Position numbers and translations under genes: made by a program | DNA from: DASRIA01 sp963816975 | Lineage (GTDB): Bacteria; Actinomycetota; Thermoleophilia; Solirubrobacterales; JBBDJG01 | Assembly: GCA_963816975.1 (NCBI GenBank) | Contig: CAWFMD010000006.1 | Location: 1,660,198 to 1,724,197, forward strand | Reading direction: 5' to 3' | DNA: 64,000 nucleotides | In this document: positions 40,295 to 50,230 of the stretch, one piece after another | Layout of the letters: the number at the start of each line of letters is the position of its first letter | Position numbering within the stretch: position 1 is the stretch's first letter | Notes under the pieces: generated by a model | Seen by the model: the letters and a program-made list of their open reading frames with translations, nothing else | What the model was told of the DNA's origin: nothing | Database searches by the model: none

Positions 40295-41175
40295 GTGAGG
40301 CGCCTCGCCGAGCTTGCCCTGATCGGCATCGCCGCGGTCTGGGGGCTCACGTTCGTGATGGTGCAGGACGCGATCGAGGAGCTCCCGCCGCTCGCGTTCC
40401 TCGCATATCGCTTCGTCCCGGCCGGGCTTGCTGGTCGCCTGGTTCGCGCGGCGCGGCGCTGCGTGCGCTCGCTCCCGGAGGGCTGGCGCGCCGGGCTCGT
40501 GATGGGCGTGTTCCTGACGGCGGGCTACATCTTCCAGACGCTCGGCCTGGAGCACACGAGCGCGTCGAACGCCGGGCTTCATCACCGGCCTGTTCGTCGT
40601 GCTGACCCCGCTGTTCGGACTGCTGCTCTTCCGGATCCCGGTAGGTCCGGTCGCATGGGCCGCGGCGGGGGTCTCCGCGCTCGGACTGCTGCTGCTGTCG
40701 GGGGTCGGGCGGCGACGCCACCCTGCGCGGCGACGGTCTCGTGTTCTGCTGCGCGTGCGCGTTCGCGGTCCACATCCTCGTGACGGAACGGGCGGTGCGG
40801 CGCTACGACGTGGCGGCGCTGGTCGCCGTGCAGCTCACGTTCTGCGGTGTGGTGTGCCTGCTGGCCGCCGTGCTTGCCGGCGACCTCGAGGCGCCCCGCG
40901 GTGCGACGGTCTGGAGCGCGCTGCTCGTGACCTCGCTGGTCGCGAGTGCGCTGGGGTTCATCGTGCAGAGCTACGCGCAGCGCATGATCTCCTCGGCCCG
41001 CACGGCGCTGATCCTGGCGGCCGAGCCCGCGTTTGCCGGCCTGTTCGGGTACGTCCTGCAGGACGACCGCCTGTCGGCCGTGGGCTGGAGCGGGGCGGCG
41101 CTGATCCTCGCGGCGATCGTGGCGGTCGATGCGATCCCGCGGCTGCGGCCGCCCCGGCCGCTGCCGGAGGGGTGA
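40295..41175 (+). CDS. EamA/DMT-family transporter, frameshifted
   Basis: GTG start at 40295. Repaired reading gives about 290 residues with ten hydrophobic helices and two EamA halves: IGIAAVWGLTFVMVQDAIEE and PPLAFLAYRF at the start, GYIFQTLGLEHTSASNAG in the middle, and ARTALILAAEPAFAGLFGY near the end. Frame changes near 40430, 40470, 40577 and 40710, at least three of them one extra base. Exporter of unknown metabolite. Confidence 0.82.
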
Positions 41176-41221
41176 CGGGTGCCCGGTTCGGACCCGCCAC
41201 GATCCGGGTAACCCCAAGTCC

Positions 41222-42683
41222 ATGGCGCAGTCTGTGCTGGGCGGGAATGCCCGCGACGCGGCCCGCGGCGTGCAGTTGCCGGGCCGCTACGAGGTAACGG
41301 GCATGATCGGCGTCGGCGGCATGGCGTCGATCTGGGCCGCCGAGGACGGCGTGCTGCGGCGTGCCGTCGCGATCAAGGTGCTGGCCGAGCAGTTCGCCGA
41401 GCAGCCCAGGTTCGTGGAGCGCTTCGCGCGCGAGGCCCGGACCGCCGCATCCCTGTCGGGACACCCCCACGTCGTGACCATCTACGACGTGGGCGAGCAC
41501 GCGGGCCGGCCGTTCATCGTGATGGAGCACCTGGCCGGCGGCACGTTCGCCGACCGCATGAGCGCGGGCCGCCCGGCCCGGGCCGACGTGCTGCGCTGGC
41601 TCGGCGAGGTGGCCGCCGCCCTCGACTTCGCCCACTCCAGCGGCGTGGTGCACCGCGACGTGAAGCCGCGCAATCTCCTGTTCGACGGCCACGACCGGCT
41701 GGTGGTGGCGGACTTCGGCATCGCGCGCGCCGCGTTCGAGGAGCAGCTCACCACGACCGGCGAGCTGCTGGGCACCGCGGCCTACATGTCGCCCGAGCAG
41801 ACCGTGGGAGAGCCTGCGACGCCGGCCAGCGACCGCTACGCCCTCGCGGTGGTGGCGTACGAGGCACTCACGGGCGGGCTGCCGTTCGGGTCCGGCACGC
41901 TGATCGAGCTGGCCGCGCGCCGCACGCAGATGGACGCCCCGCGGGCCAGCGAGCGGGCCCCCGGCCTCCCGGCGGCCGTCGACGACGTGCTGCTGCGGGG
42001 ACTCGCGCGCGACCCGGCGCAGCGGTGGGAGACGGCCGGCGAGTTCGCCGGGGCGCTGGCGGCGGCGGCCGGCCCGGATCCGGTGTCCGGCGCGAAGCGG
42101 CTGCCGCGCGGGCCCGAGCCGCCGACCACGGTCACTTCGGACGCGCTCGGCCGGCCCAGCCTGACGATGGAGCGGGCGCGCCGGCGGCCGTCGGTCCCGG
42201 CGATCCTGCTCGGGCTCGCCGCGGTTGCCGTCGGGCTGATCGCCGGCCTCACCCTGCTGGGCGCCGACGACGGCAATCCCGATCGCGCGCCCATCGCGAA
42301 GCAGGAGCGGGGCGGCCGGTCGCACGCAGGAGTCCGAGCCGCAGGAGCCGGCCCCATCGCCCGCCGCTCCGCAGGAGCCGGCACCCGATTCGGGCGCCGC
42401 CTCCGGTGCCGCGCTCAACGACCGCGGCTTCGCGCTGATGAACGCGGGCCGCTACGACGAGGCGATCCCGGTCCTGCAGGACGCGGTGGCCGCGTTCCCG
42501 CAGCAGAGCACCGACCTCACCTTCGCCTACGCCCTCTACAACCTCGGTCGCTCGCTGCGCCTGGCCGGCCGCGCGGACGAGGCGATCCCCGTGCTCGAGC
42601 GGCGGCTGGAGTTCAAGAACCAGCGCGGCGTCGTGAAGCGCGAGCTGAGCGCGGCGCGGCGCGCCGCGTCGGGCGCGGACTAG
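41222..42683 (+). CDS. Transmembrane Ser/Thr protein kinase with extracellular TPR-like tail, one frameshift
   Basis: About 486 residues after removing one extra base near 42323. Kinase domain: Gly-rich loop GVGGMASIWAA, Lys52 in AIKVLAE, catalytic loop VHRDVKPRN, DFGIA and APE-like MSPEQ. One membrane helix (PSVPAILLGLAAVAVGLIAGL) follows a juxtamembrane segment. Beyond it a Pro/Gln/Glu-rich linker leads to two TPR-like repeats (LNDRGFALMNAGRYDEAIPVL and ALYNLGRSLRLAGRADEAIPVL), not PASTA domains, so the sensed ligand is probably a protein. The ATG is preceded by no strong ribosome binding site. Confidence 0.88.
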
Positions 42684-42725
42684 GAGCCCTTCCCGCGACG
42701 CGGCCGGCAAACCCGGTCCCGCGAC

Positions 42726-42797
42726 CCCGGTCCCGCCAACTTTGGCGAAGAGGGACCGCCATGCGGTCCTGAATCGCCAAAGTTCGGCCCCGGGGCG
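42726..42797. repeat. Nested palindrome between convergent genes
   Basis: Outer arms AACTTTGGCGA (42738-42748) and TCGCCAAAGTT (42774-42784) are perfectly complementary over 11 bp. An inner 7-bp hairpin GGACCGC-CAT-GCGGTCC fills most of the interior (42753-42769), and CCCCGG/CCGGGG sequences extend the arms outward. The element lies between the kinase gene and the convergent ABC ATPase gene. It could be a bidirectional terminator or a dispersed REP-like element; only one copy was noticed in the window. Confidence 0.75.
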
Positions 42798-42801
42798 TGT
42801 C

Positions 42802-43584
42802 TCAGTGCTCCAGCACCAGCCCCAGGAACTGCTTCGTGCGCTCCTCGCGGGGGTTGTCGATCAGACTCGCGCCGCCCTGCTCCACCACCATGCCCTCGTC
42901 CATGAACACCACGGTGTCGGCGACGTCGCGCGCGAACGCCATCTCATGGGTGACGACGACCATGGTCATGCCCTCGGACGCGAGCTCGCGCATGACGTCG
43001 AGCACCTCCTTGACCAGCTCGGGGTCGAGCGCGCTCGTGACCTCGTCGAACAGCATCACATGCGGGTCCATCGCCAGCGCGCGGGCGATCGCGACGCGCT
43101 GCTGCTGGCCCCCGGACAGCCGGTCGGGATACTCGAAGAGCTTGTCCTGCAGTCCCACGCGCTCCAGCAGGGCGCGGCTCTTGCGGTCGGCTTCGTCCTT
43201 GGGCCGGTCGAGCACCTTGCGCTGCGCGATCGACACGTTGCGGCCGGCGGTCATGTGCGGGAACAGGTTGAACTGCTGGAACACCATGCCCACCCGCCGG
43301 CGCACGTAGTCGCGGTCGCCGGCGCCGCGACCCGTGATCTCCCTGCCCTCCAGGAAGATCCGCCCGGACTCAGGCGGCTCGAGCATGTTGATGCAGCGCA
43401 GCAGCGTGCTCTTGCCCGACCCGCTCGGGCCGATCACGCAGACCACGCTCCCGCGCTCGACGCTCATGTCGATGCCCTTCAGGACGTGCAGGTCTCCGAA
43501 GCTCTTGTGCACGCCCTCCACGCGGAGCATCGGCTCGCCCACGGACGCAGCCGAGCTGTGCGTGGGCTGCCCGCTTGCGTCCAT
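42802..43584 (-). CDS. Polar-amino-acid ABC transporter ATP-binding protein (GlnQ/HisP type)
   Basis: 260 residues, ATG at 43584. Walker A GPSGSGKST, Q-loop GMVFQQFNLFPHMT, signature LSGGQQQRVAIARAL, Walker B VMLFDEVTSALDPE and switch VVTHEMAFARDVAD. The FDEVTSALDPELV and FPHMT elements are typical of the polar amino acid (HEAA) import family. Last gene of the operon, five bases after the permease stop. Confidence 0.95.
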   Translation of the reverse strand: MDASGQPTHSSAASVGEPMLRVEGVHKSFGDLHVLKGIDMSVERGSVVCVIGPSGSGKSTLLRCINMLEPPESGRIFLEGREITGRGAGDRDYVRRRVGMVFQQFNLFPHMTAGRNVSIAQRKVLDRPKDEADRKSRALLERVGLQDKLFEYPDRLSGGQQQRVAIARALAMDPHVMLFDEVTSALDPELVKEVLDVMRELASEGMTMVVVTHEMAFARDVADTVVFMDEGMVVEQGGASLIDNPREERTKQFLGLVLEH

Positions 43585-43589
43585 CGACC

Positions 43590-44324
43590 CTATTGTGGCG
43601 CGACTCGTCGCATCGAGAGTTGCTGGCGTGCGATCAGGCGATCCACGAGCCTCGCGAGCGGGATCGTCACGACGATGAACATCAGGGCGCCGAGCGTGAG
43701 CGCGGAGCTGTTGAAGTTCTCGGCCTGGATCTCGCGGCCCGCCTTCACCACCTCGACCAGCGCGATCACGCCCACCAGTGAAGTGTCCTTCATCAGCGCG
43801 ATGAAGTCGTTCAGCATCGGCGGGATCACCTTGCGCAGGGCCTGCGGCACGATCACGTGGCGCATCGCCTTGGGGTAGCTCATGCCGAGCGAGCGGGCCG
43901 CCTCCATCTGGCCGTAGGGCACCGCGTCGAGGCCGGCGCGGTACACCTCCGCGTAGTAGGCGCCGTAGGTCAGCGAGATCGCCAGCACGCCGTACCAGAA
44001 GATCTCCGGCTTGCCCAGGAAGTCGGGGGCGCGCAGCCACATCGGCAGGAAGTCGAGCACCGGCAGGCTGCCGTCGATCAGCAGGATCACGAGCAGCAGC
44101 GGTATCCCGCGCAGCACGTCGATGTACGTGATCGCGAGCCCGCGCAGCGGCAGCATCGCGCGCCCGGGCGCCGCGCGCACAAGGGCCAGTACGAGGCCCC
44201 AGACCATCGCGATGATGCCCGAGACCACCGCCAGCTGGACTGTCAGCCAGAAGCCGTCGAGGACGTAGCCGAAGTTGTCGCGCATGATGTCGAGATCGAA
44301 GTACTGCTCGAAGAAAACGTCCAT
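43590..44324 (-). CDS. Polar-amino-acid ABC transporter permease
   Basis: 244 residues with about five membrane helices. HEAA family motifs: FWLTVQLAVVSGIIAMVWGL, YIDVLRGIPLLLVILLI and the EAA loop EAARSLGMSYPKAMRHVIVPQALR. Works with the ATP-binding protein downstream and the binding protein upstream. Confidence 0.95.
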   Translation of the reverse strand: MDVFFEQYFDLDIMRDNFGYVLDGFWLTVQLAVVSGIIAMVWGLVLALVRAAPGRAMLPLRGLAITYIDVLRGIPLLLVILLIDGSLPVLDFLPMWLRAPDFLGKPEIFWYGVLAISLTYGAYYAEVYRAGLDAVPYGQMEAARSLGMSYPKAMRHVIVPQALRKVIPPMLNDFIALMKDTSLVGVIALVEVVKAGREIQAENFNSSALTLGALMFIVVTIPLARLVDRLIARQQLSMRRVAPQ

Positions 44325-44406
44325 CGGTGTGGCCTCCTGTGGCGATCGGGCGCCCGCGGGTAGGCGGGGCGCCGCACTCTGTGGCGCTCACGTTCTACCG
44401 CTTGAC

Positions 44407-44439
44407 GACAGAAGGGCGCCCGGAGGCGCCCTTCCTGTC
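44407..44439 (-). promoter_or_regulatory. Intercistronic stem-loop between binding protein and permease genes
   Basis: Stem GACAG-AAGGGCGCC pairs with GGCGCCCTT-C-CTGTC (one bulged base, loop of 4). It lies in the 162-base gap after the binding-protein gene. Such hairpins stabilise or partly terminate the transcript so that the binding protein is made in excess over the membrane parts. Confidence 0.65.
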
Positions 44440-44486
44440 AGGTCTGGCCGGGCCGGCGTCTGGTAGCGGCCGCCGCCCGGTTCGCG

Positions 44487-45315
44487 TTACTGGGGCTCGG
44501 TGTTGAAGATGCTGTCGGGCGGGTCCTCCTCGAACCACTTCTTGTAGATCCGCGTGTAGGTCCCGTCATCCTTCATGTCGTTGAGCGCCTTGTCGACGGC
44601 CTCCTGCAGCTTCACGTCGTCCTTGTTGAGGCCGAGCCCGTACTCCTCGCCCGTCGGGATCCGCTGGACCACCTGGAGGTCCTCCTTGCTGCGCTCCGCG
44701 TACTTGGACACCGGGAAGTCGTTGATCACTGCGTCGACCTGGCCCGACTGGAGCGCCTTGAAGGCATCGTCGATCAGGTCATAGGTGCGCACCGAGTCTG
44801 GCGCCCTTGGCCTTGTCCTTCGCATAGTCGGCGCCCGGTCGTGCCCACCTGCGCGCCGATCGCTTCCCTCGAGGTCATCGACCGACTTGATGTCGCTGCC
44901 CGCGCTTGACCATCAGCGACTGGTCGGCCGGGAAGTAGGGCACCGAGAAGGCGACCGTCCGCTCGCGCTCCGGGGTGATCGTGGCGGCCGAGGCGACCAG
45001 GTCGAACCGCCCCTGGGCGAGGTTGCGGAAGATCGGGTCGAAGGGCGTCTTGACGAACTCCGCCTCGACATCGAGGCGCTTCGCCGACCTCGTTCACGAC
45101 GTCGACGTCGAAGCCCTGGTAGTTCGGCGCGCGGCCGAACTCGAACGGCGCGTAGGGGATGTCGGACCCGACTCGCAGCTTGCCCTCGGCGATCAGGCCC
45201 AGGTCGCTGCTGGACGGGACTGCTGCTGTCGTCGTCGCCGCAGCCGCGTCGCCAGCAGGACCGCCGCGAGCAACGTGAGGAACCCGATCAGCGGCCATGA
45301 CCGCAGTCTGTACAT
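44487..45315 (-). CDS. Polar-amino-acid ABC transporter binding lipoprotein, frameshifted
   Basis: ATG at 45315 with AAGGAG nine bases upstream. The N-terminus MYRLRSWPLIGFLTLLAAVLLA is a signal peptide; removing one extra C gives the lipobox LLATGC followed by GDDDSSS. The body is SBP_bac_3 type: GKLRVGSDIPYAPFEFG, NYQGFDVDVVNEV, and near the end VDAVINDFPVSKYAE, EEYGLGLNKDD and YTRIYKKWFEEDPP. Several single-base indels between about 44800 and 45260 break the frame. Substrate likely glutamine, glutamate or a related amino acid. Confidence 0.85.
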
Positions 45316-45403
45316 CACGAGCATCTCCTTCGCTGAAAAGTGTTCAACAGGGATATACCGCACCCCAGCCGACGCGACGCAGTGCTTCCCTAGACTCGGG
45401 CCC

Positions 45404-46891
45404 ATGCGGCAAGAGCCCTGACCAGTCTGCCACGCCGTACCTCGACGCGCTACGCGCCGTACGCGGCGCGCGCGCCGGGCCGATTTCACGTTCCCGGCCA
45501 CAAGGGCGGCGCGGCCGCCGACCCGGCGATCGTCGGACGCGTTCGGTGAACGTGCGCTGAGCCTCGACATCCCCGCGCTCACGGAGGGCATCGACGCCGG
45601 GCCCGAGCCGACTCCCTTCCAGCTGGCACAGGAGCTGGCCGCGGCGCGCGTGGGGCGCCGCACGCAGCTGGTTCCTGATCAACGGCGCCTCGCAGGGCAA
45701 CCACGCTGCCTGCCTCGCGCTGGCGCAGTCCGGGAGCGCCGTGGTCGTGCAGCGAAACGTCCACTCGAGCACGATCGACGGCCTGATCGTGTCCGGCCTG
45801 CGGCCGGCGTTCGTCGCGCCCGAGCTCGACCCCGACCTCGGGCATCGCGCATTGCCTCTCGCCGGCTGCGCTCGACGCCGCGCTCGCCGACGACTCCTGA
45901 GGCCGCCGGCGCGATGGTCGTGTCGCCCACCTACTTCGGCGCGGTCGGCCGACGTGCGGGGCCTGGCCGAGCGTCGCCCACTCGCGGGGCGTCCCGCTGA
46001 TCGTCGACGAGGCCTGGGGAGCGCACATGGCGTTCAGCCCGGAGCTCCCCGATCACGCGCTCGCCTGCGGCGCCGACCTGGTCGTCTCGAGCACGCACAA
46101 GATCATCGGCAGCTTCACGCAGTCGGCGATGCTGCACCTCGGGGTCGTCCGGTCGGCTCGACGAGCACGTGGTGGACCGGGCGATCACCCTGCTCGAGTC
46201 GACCAGCCCCAGCTCGCTGCTCTTGGGGTCGCTGGACGCGGCGCGCAGCGCCGCGGCAGTGCGGGGCGCCGCGCTGCTCGCGGAGACGGTGCGCAGCCTG
46301 CGCGCCGCGCGCCAGGCGATCCGCGAGATCGCGGGCCTCGACGTGCTGGACGAGCGCCTCGCCACGCGGCCCGGGGTACACGCCTACGATCCGCTGCGGC
46401 TGGTCGTGGACGTGCGGGGCACGGGCGCCACGGGCTACCAGGTGGCGCGTTCGCTGCACGCGCGGGACATCTATCCCGAGTTGGCCGGCGAGAACGTGGT
46501 CGTCGCGGTGTTCGGGATGGGCGAGACCGCGGGGGACAACGCGGCGCGCCTGGTCGCCGCGCTGGAGGAGGCCGTCGCCGTGCTGCCGGGTGGAGAGGAC
46601 GGCGGCGACCGTGAGTTTTCCCAGCCGCCGCCCTGGGGGCCGCTCGAGATGACGCCGCGGGAGGCCTTCCTCGGCGCACAGGAGGTGGTCCCGGTCGAGC
46701 AGGCGGTGGGCCGCATCGCGGCCGAGTCGCTGGCCGCCTATCCGCCCGGCATCCCGAACGTGCTGCCCGGGGAGCGGCTGACCGCCGAGACGTGGGACTA
46801 CGTGCAGACGATTCTCGCGCACGGCGGGAGCCTGCGCGGCGCGAGCGACCGCACGCTGCGCACGGCGCGCGTCGCCGTGGAGGCGCGGTGA
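45404..46891 (+). CDS. PLP-dependent Orn/Lys/Arg decarboxylase family enzyme, frameshifted
   Basis: From ATG 45404 the repaired product has about 490 residues. Motifs: TPYLDALRAV, FHVPGHKGG-like HKGGAAADP, INGASQGNHAACLA, NVHSSTIDGL, VSPTYFG, IVDEAWGAHMAF, and the PLP lysine in SSTHKIIGSFTQSAMLH. The C-terminal domain has VVVAVFGMGET and WDYVQTILAHGG. At least six single-base indels lie between 45420 and 46160; the last 700 bases are clean. An agmatinase-type gene two genes downstream suggests arginine decarboxylase, but lysine or ornithine cannot be excluded. Stop overlaps the next start (GTGA). Confidence 0.87.
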
Positions 46892-47286
46892 CGCGACGAT
46901 CTGGCGCTGCTCGAGCGCGATGCTCGGCGAGTGGGGCAGGGGCGAGTTCTGGAACGGCGAGCCGTACGCCGAGGACGTCGTGTTCGTCGTGTCGGGGCCC
47001 GACGCGGCGGAGCACCACGGGCGTCGACGGACTCGCCTCGGCATGGCGCGACTTCCTGTCGGCATGGCAGGACTTCCGCATCGAGACCGACCGGATCGTG
47101 CGGGGCGAGCATGGCGCCTACGCGCTGCTGATCCGGCTGCGGGCGCGGGGCAGGGGGAGCGGTATGGACACCGACGCCGAGGTCGCAAACGTCGTGCGGA
47201 TGCGGGACGGCCGCATCGCCCGCCTCGAGATGTTCTGGGACCGCGCCGCCGCACTCGCGGCCGCGGGCGCGCGGGAGGACGCATGA
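46888..47286 (+). CDS. NTF2/SnoaL-like protein, frameshifted
   Basis: GTG start overlapping the decarboxylase stop. Repaired reading: GEWGRGEFWNGEPYAEDVVF, then after a shift near 47020 VDGLASAWRDFLSAWQDFRIE, DAEVANVVRMRDGRIARLEM and the final AAALAAAGA. About 131 residues. Two or three indels lie in the first 140 bases. Its position between a decarboxylase and an agmatinase-like gene, with overlaps on both sides, suggests a role in the same pathway, but no reaction is known. Confidence 0.75.
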   Translation: MTRRSGAARARCSASGAGASSGTASRTPRTSCSSCRGPTRRSTTGVDGLASAWRDFLSAWQDFRIETDRIVRGEHGAYALLIRLRARGRGSGMDTDAEVANVVRMRDGRIARLEMFWDRAAALAAAGAREDA

Positions 47287-48237
47287 GCCCGCGCTACGGA
47301 CCGCCGGACGCCTCCGCGGCGCCTCGCTACACGGGCGTGCGCACGTTTGCGCGATGCCCGCACGTGACTTCGCTGGACGAGGTCGACGTGGCGGTGGTCG
47401 GCGTCCCGTTCGACACGGCCACGAGCCGCCGGCCCGGCGCGCGGTTCGGCCCGGAGGCGATCCGCGGGGCCTCGATCGGCCTGCGCCCGTACCACCCGCC
47501 GCTGGACGTCGACGTGTTCGCGCGGCTGTCGGTGGTCGACCGCGGGGACATCGCGGTGACGCCCGGCAACGCCGAGCGCACCGCCGGCCAGATCGCCGCC
47601 GCGCTCGAGCCCGTGGTCCGGGCCGGGGTGATCCCGCTGATCGCTGGGCGGCGACCACTCGATCGTGCTCGGCGAGCTGCGCGCCCAGGCGGCCGTGCAC
47701 GGCCCGGTGGCGCTCGTGCTGCTCGACGCCCACGCGGACACGTGGGACCAGTACTACGGGGAGCGGTACTTCCACGGCACGCCGTTCCGGCGCGCGCTGG
47801 AGGAGGGCCTGCTGCGGCCGGAGCGCTCCCTGCTCGCGGGGATGCGGGGCCCGCTTTACTCGGCCTCCGACCTCGTCCGACGCGCGCGGGCTGGGATTCG
47901 AGATCGTGGAGGACGCCGAGCTGCACGCGATGGACACGGCCGAGTACGCGCGCCGGGTGCGGGAGCGCGTCGGCGACGCAGCCCGCGTTCTTCAGCTTCG
48001 ACATCGACGTGATCGACCCCGCGTTCGCGCCCGGGACGGGCACGCCCGAGGTCGCGGGCCTCGAGCCACGCGAGGCACTGGCACTCGTGCGCGCGCTGGC
48101 GGGCATGCGCTTCACCGGCTTCGACGTCGTCGAGGTGTCGCCGCCCTACGACGGACCGGGGGAGACCACTGCGCTGGTCGCGGCCTCTGTCGCCTACGAG
48201 TTCCTCGCGCTGACCGCGATTGCGGCGCCGCGCGTGA
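47283..48237 (+). CDS. Agmatinase/arginase-family ureohydrolase, frameshifted
   Basis: ATG overlaps the preceding stop. Ureohydrolase metal motifs are all present across frames: GGDHSIV near 47650, LLDAHADTWDQYYGE, HGTPFRRALEEG, and FSFDIDVIDPAFAPGTGTPE, plus the N-terminal GVPFDTATSRRPGARFGP. DAHAD and SFDIDVIDP bind the two Mn ions. One extra base each near 47646, 47892 and 47985. HGTPFR favours agmatinase over arginase; with the upstream decarboxylase this would make putrescine from arginine. The presumed TGA at 48235 is not in the present frame; see findings. Confidence 0.88.
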
Positions 48238-48840
48238 GCTTCCCGCTGCACAAGCAGGTCCGGCTGTTCTGGCAGAAGCGCCGCGAGTACGAGCGCAACG
48301 AGCGCCGCCGGCGCAAGCTCCGCATGCAATGGCACTTCCTGCGCCGTGACTCGTACCTGCGCTTCCCGGTGAACGGCAACCTGCTGGAGGCGCTCGACGA
48401 GGGCCGTGCCGACATCGGGCCCTGGGTGCTGATCGAGCGCGGGCTGCTGGTTCTCGCTCTACCCCGAGACCGCCACGATGCGGATCGGGCACGGCACGAT
48501 CGTCAACCTCGGCTGCATGATCGCGGCGACCGACCGCATCGACGTGGGCGAGCACTGCATGTTCGCCAACCACTGCTTCCTGACCGATGCCGACCACCGC
48601 TTCGACGACCCGGACAAGCCGATCACCTGGCAGGGAATGACCCCGAAGGGGCCGGTGAGGATCGGTGACAACTGCTGGTTCGGGGCGAACGTGGTCGTGA
48701 CCGGCGGCGTGACGATCGGCGAGCGCACGGTCGTCGGCGCGAACTCGGTGGTGACGAGGGACCTGCCGGCGGGAGTGATCGCAGCCGGCGCTCCGGCGAA
48801 GGTGATCAAGGAGATCGAGTTCAGGAAGACCCGCGTCCTG
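48234..48840 (+). CDS. Left-handed beta-helix acyltransferase, frameshifted, 3' end uncertain
   Basis: GTG at 48234 gives MSFPLHKQVRLFWQKRREYERN, a basic helix, followed by WHFLRRDSYLRFPVN. After one extra base near 48447 the hexapeptide-repeat domain follows: RIGHGTIVNLGCMIA, RIDVGEHCMFANHC, VRIGDNCWFGANVVV and VGANSVVTRDLPAGVIAAGAPAKVIKEIEF. This is the CoA-dependent maltose/galactoside acetyltransferase type. No stop appears before the terminator at 48850 in the present sequence, so the end is approximate. Acceptor unknown; in this cluster an amine or a sugar is possible. Confidence 0.78.
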
Positions 48841-48849
48841 CCACGAACC

Positions 48850-48873
48850 CGCCAGTCCGCTGACGGACTGGCG
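48850..48873. terminator. Bidirectional terminator hairpin
   Basis: Perfect 10-bp stem CGCCAGTCCG / CGGACTGGCG with loop CTGA, followed by GCGATTT. Sits between the convergent acyltransferase and YjbQ genes. Confidence 0.75.
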
Positions 48874-48881
48874 GCGATTTC

Positions 48882-49299
48882 TCAGCTCAGGACCTGGACC
48901 ATCACCGTGCGTTCCCGCGGGTGGTCGTCGAAGTCGCAGAGCACGAACTGCTGCCAGGTGCCGGTCAGTATGCGGCCGTTCTTCACCGGCACGGTCTCGG
49001 AGGCTCCGATGATCGCGGCCTGCAGGTGGGCGTGGGCGTTGGTGTCGCCCTGCACCTCGTTGTGGTGGTAGGTCGCGTTCGGCGGGACGAGCAGGTCCAT
49101 CAGCTCCTTCAGGTCCTGCACGCCGCCCGGCCTCGTACTCGATCAGCGCGATCGCCGCGGTCGAGTGCGACACGAACACGTTCACGATCCCGTCGCTGAT
49201 CCCCGAGGTCTCGACGACCTCCTCGATCCCGCGGGTGATGTCGATGATGTCCCCGTCCCCTTCGGTGGAGACACGGACCTGGGCGCTGTGGACGGGCAC
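48882..49299 (-). CDS. YjbQ/UPF0047 family protein, one frameshift
   Basis: GTG start; 138-139 residues after removing one extra G near 49128. Motifs: GIVNVFVSHSTAAIALIEYE, DLKELMDLLVPP, YHHNEVQGDTNAHAHLQA and GTWQQFVLCDFDDHPRERTV. The family binds a metal through His residues and E. coli YjbQ has weak thiamin phosphate synthase activity. Physiological role uncertain. Convergent with the acyltransferase; 33 bases from the panB stop on the same strand. Confidence 0.88.
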
Positions 49300-49332
49300 G
49301 GCGGCGAAGGCTAGCGGAGCCCGTGGCCGGTG

Positions 49333-50230
49333 CTAGCCCATGAAGTCGGCGGCGTCCCAGGGCTTGCCCGGGGCGATCACCTCGCGGAAGCGCTCCAGTT
49401 CGTCGGGCTCGATCGAGTAGCTGTGCTCCGCAGCCGGGAAGCTGCGATCGCGGACCTCGTCCGCATATGCCCGCACACCAGCCACCATCTCCGCCTTCAG
49501 GTCGGCGTACCGCTTCACGAACCGCGGCGTGTGCCCGTCGTGCAGGCCCAGCAGGTCGTGGAAGACGAGCACCTGCCCGTCGGTCGCCGCGCCCGCCCCG
49601 ATCCCGATCACCGGGATCCGCATGCGGTCCACGATCACCTCGGTGACCGCGGCCGGAACGGCCTCGAACACGATCGCGAAGCACCCGGCGTCCTGCAGGG
49701 CGAGCGCGTCGTCGGCGATCTGCACCGCCTGCTGCATCGTGCGGCCCTTGCGTCCGGTAGCCGCCCAGCGCGGATGCGCTCTGCGGGGTGAGGCCCACGT
49801 GGCCCATCACCGGGATCCCGGCCGACACGATCGCGCGCGCGCGGGCGACGGACTCGCCCTTGTCGGCAACCGCTCCCGAGACGCCGGCCATCTCCAGCTT
49901 GACCGCGTCGCAGCCCGCCTCCTTCAGATACCGGATCGCCGACTGCACGGCCCGCTCGTTGGAGCCCTGGTAGGAGCCGAACGGCAGGTCCCCGATCACC
50001 AGCGGGGTGCGCGCGCCGCGTCGCACGGCGCTCGCGAGCATCACCATCTCGTCCATCGAGACCGGGACCGTGGAGTCGTAGCCGAGCACCGTCATCGCGG
50101 CCGTGTCGCCCACGAGCACGAGGTCGACGCCGGCTTCCTCCGCCACCTGTGCGCTCGGGAAGTCGTAGGCCGTGACCATCACGATCGGCCGGCCGTCACG
50201 CTTCATCTCGGCGAGCTTGGGGATCGTCAC
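49333..50230 (-). CDS. panB: 3-methyl-2-oxobutanoate hydroxymethyltransferase, one frameshift
   Basis: About 298 residues after removing one extra G near 49750. Motifs: MVTAYDFPSAQVAEEAGVD, VGDTAAMTVLGYDSTVPV, VIGDLPFGSYQ, GHVGLTPQS, and after the shift FAIVFEAVPA, IGIGAGAATDGQVLVFHD and PRFVKRYAD. First committed step of pantothenate synthesis. Last gene of the minus-strand panC-panD-panB operon; start overlaps the panD stop. Confidence 0.93.
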
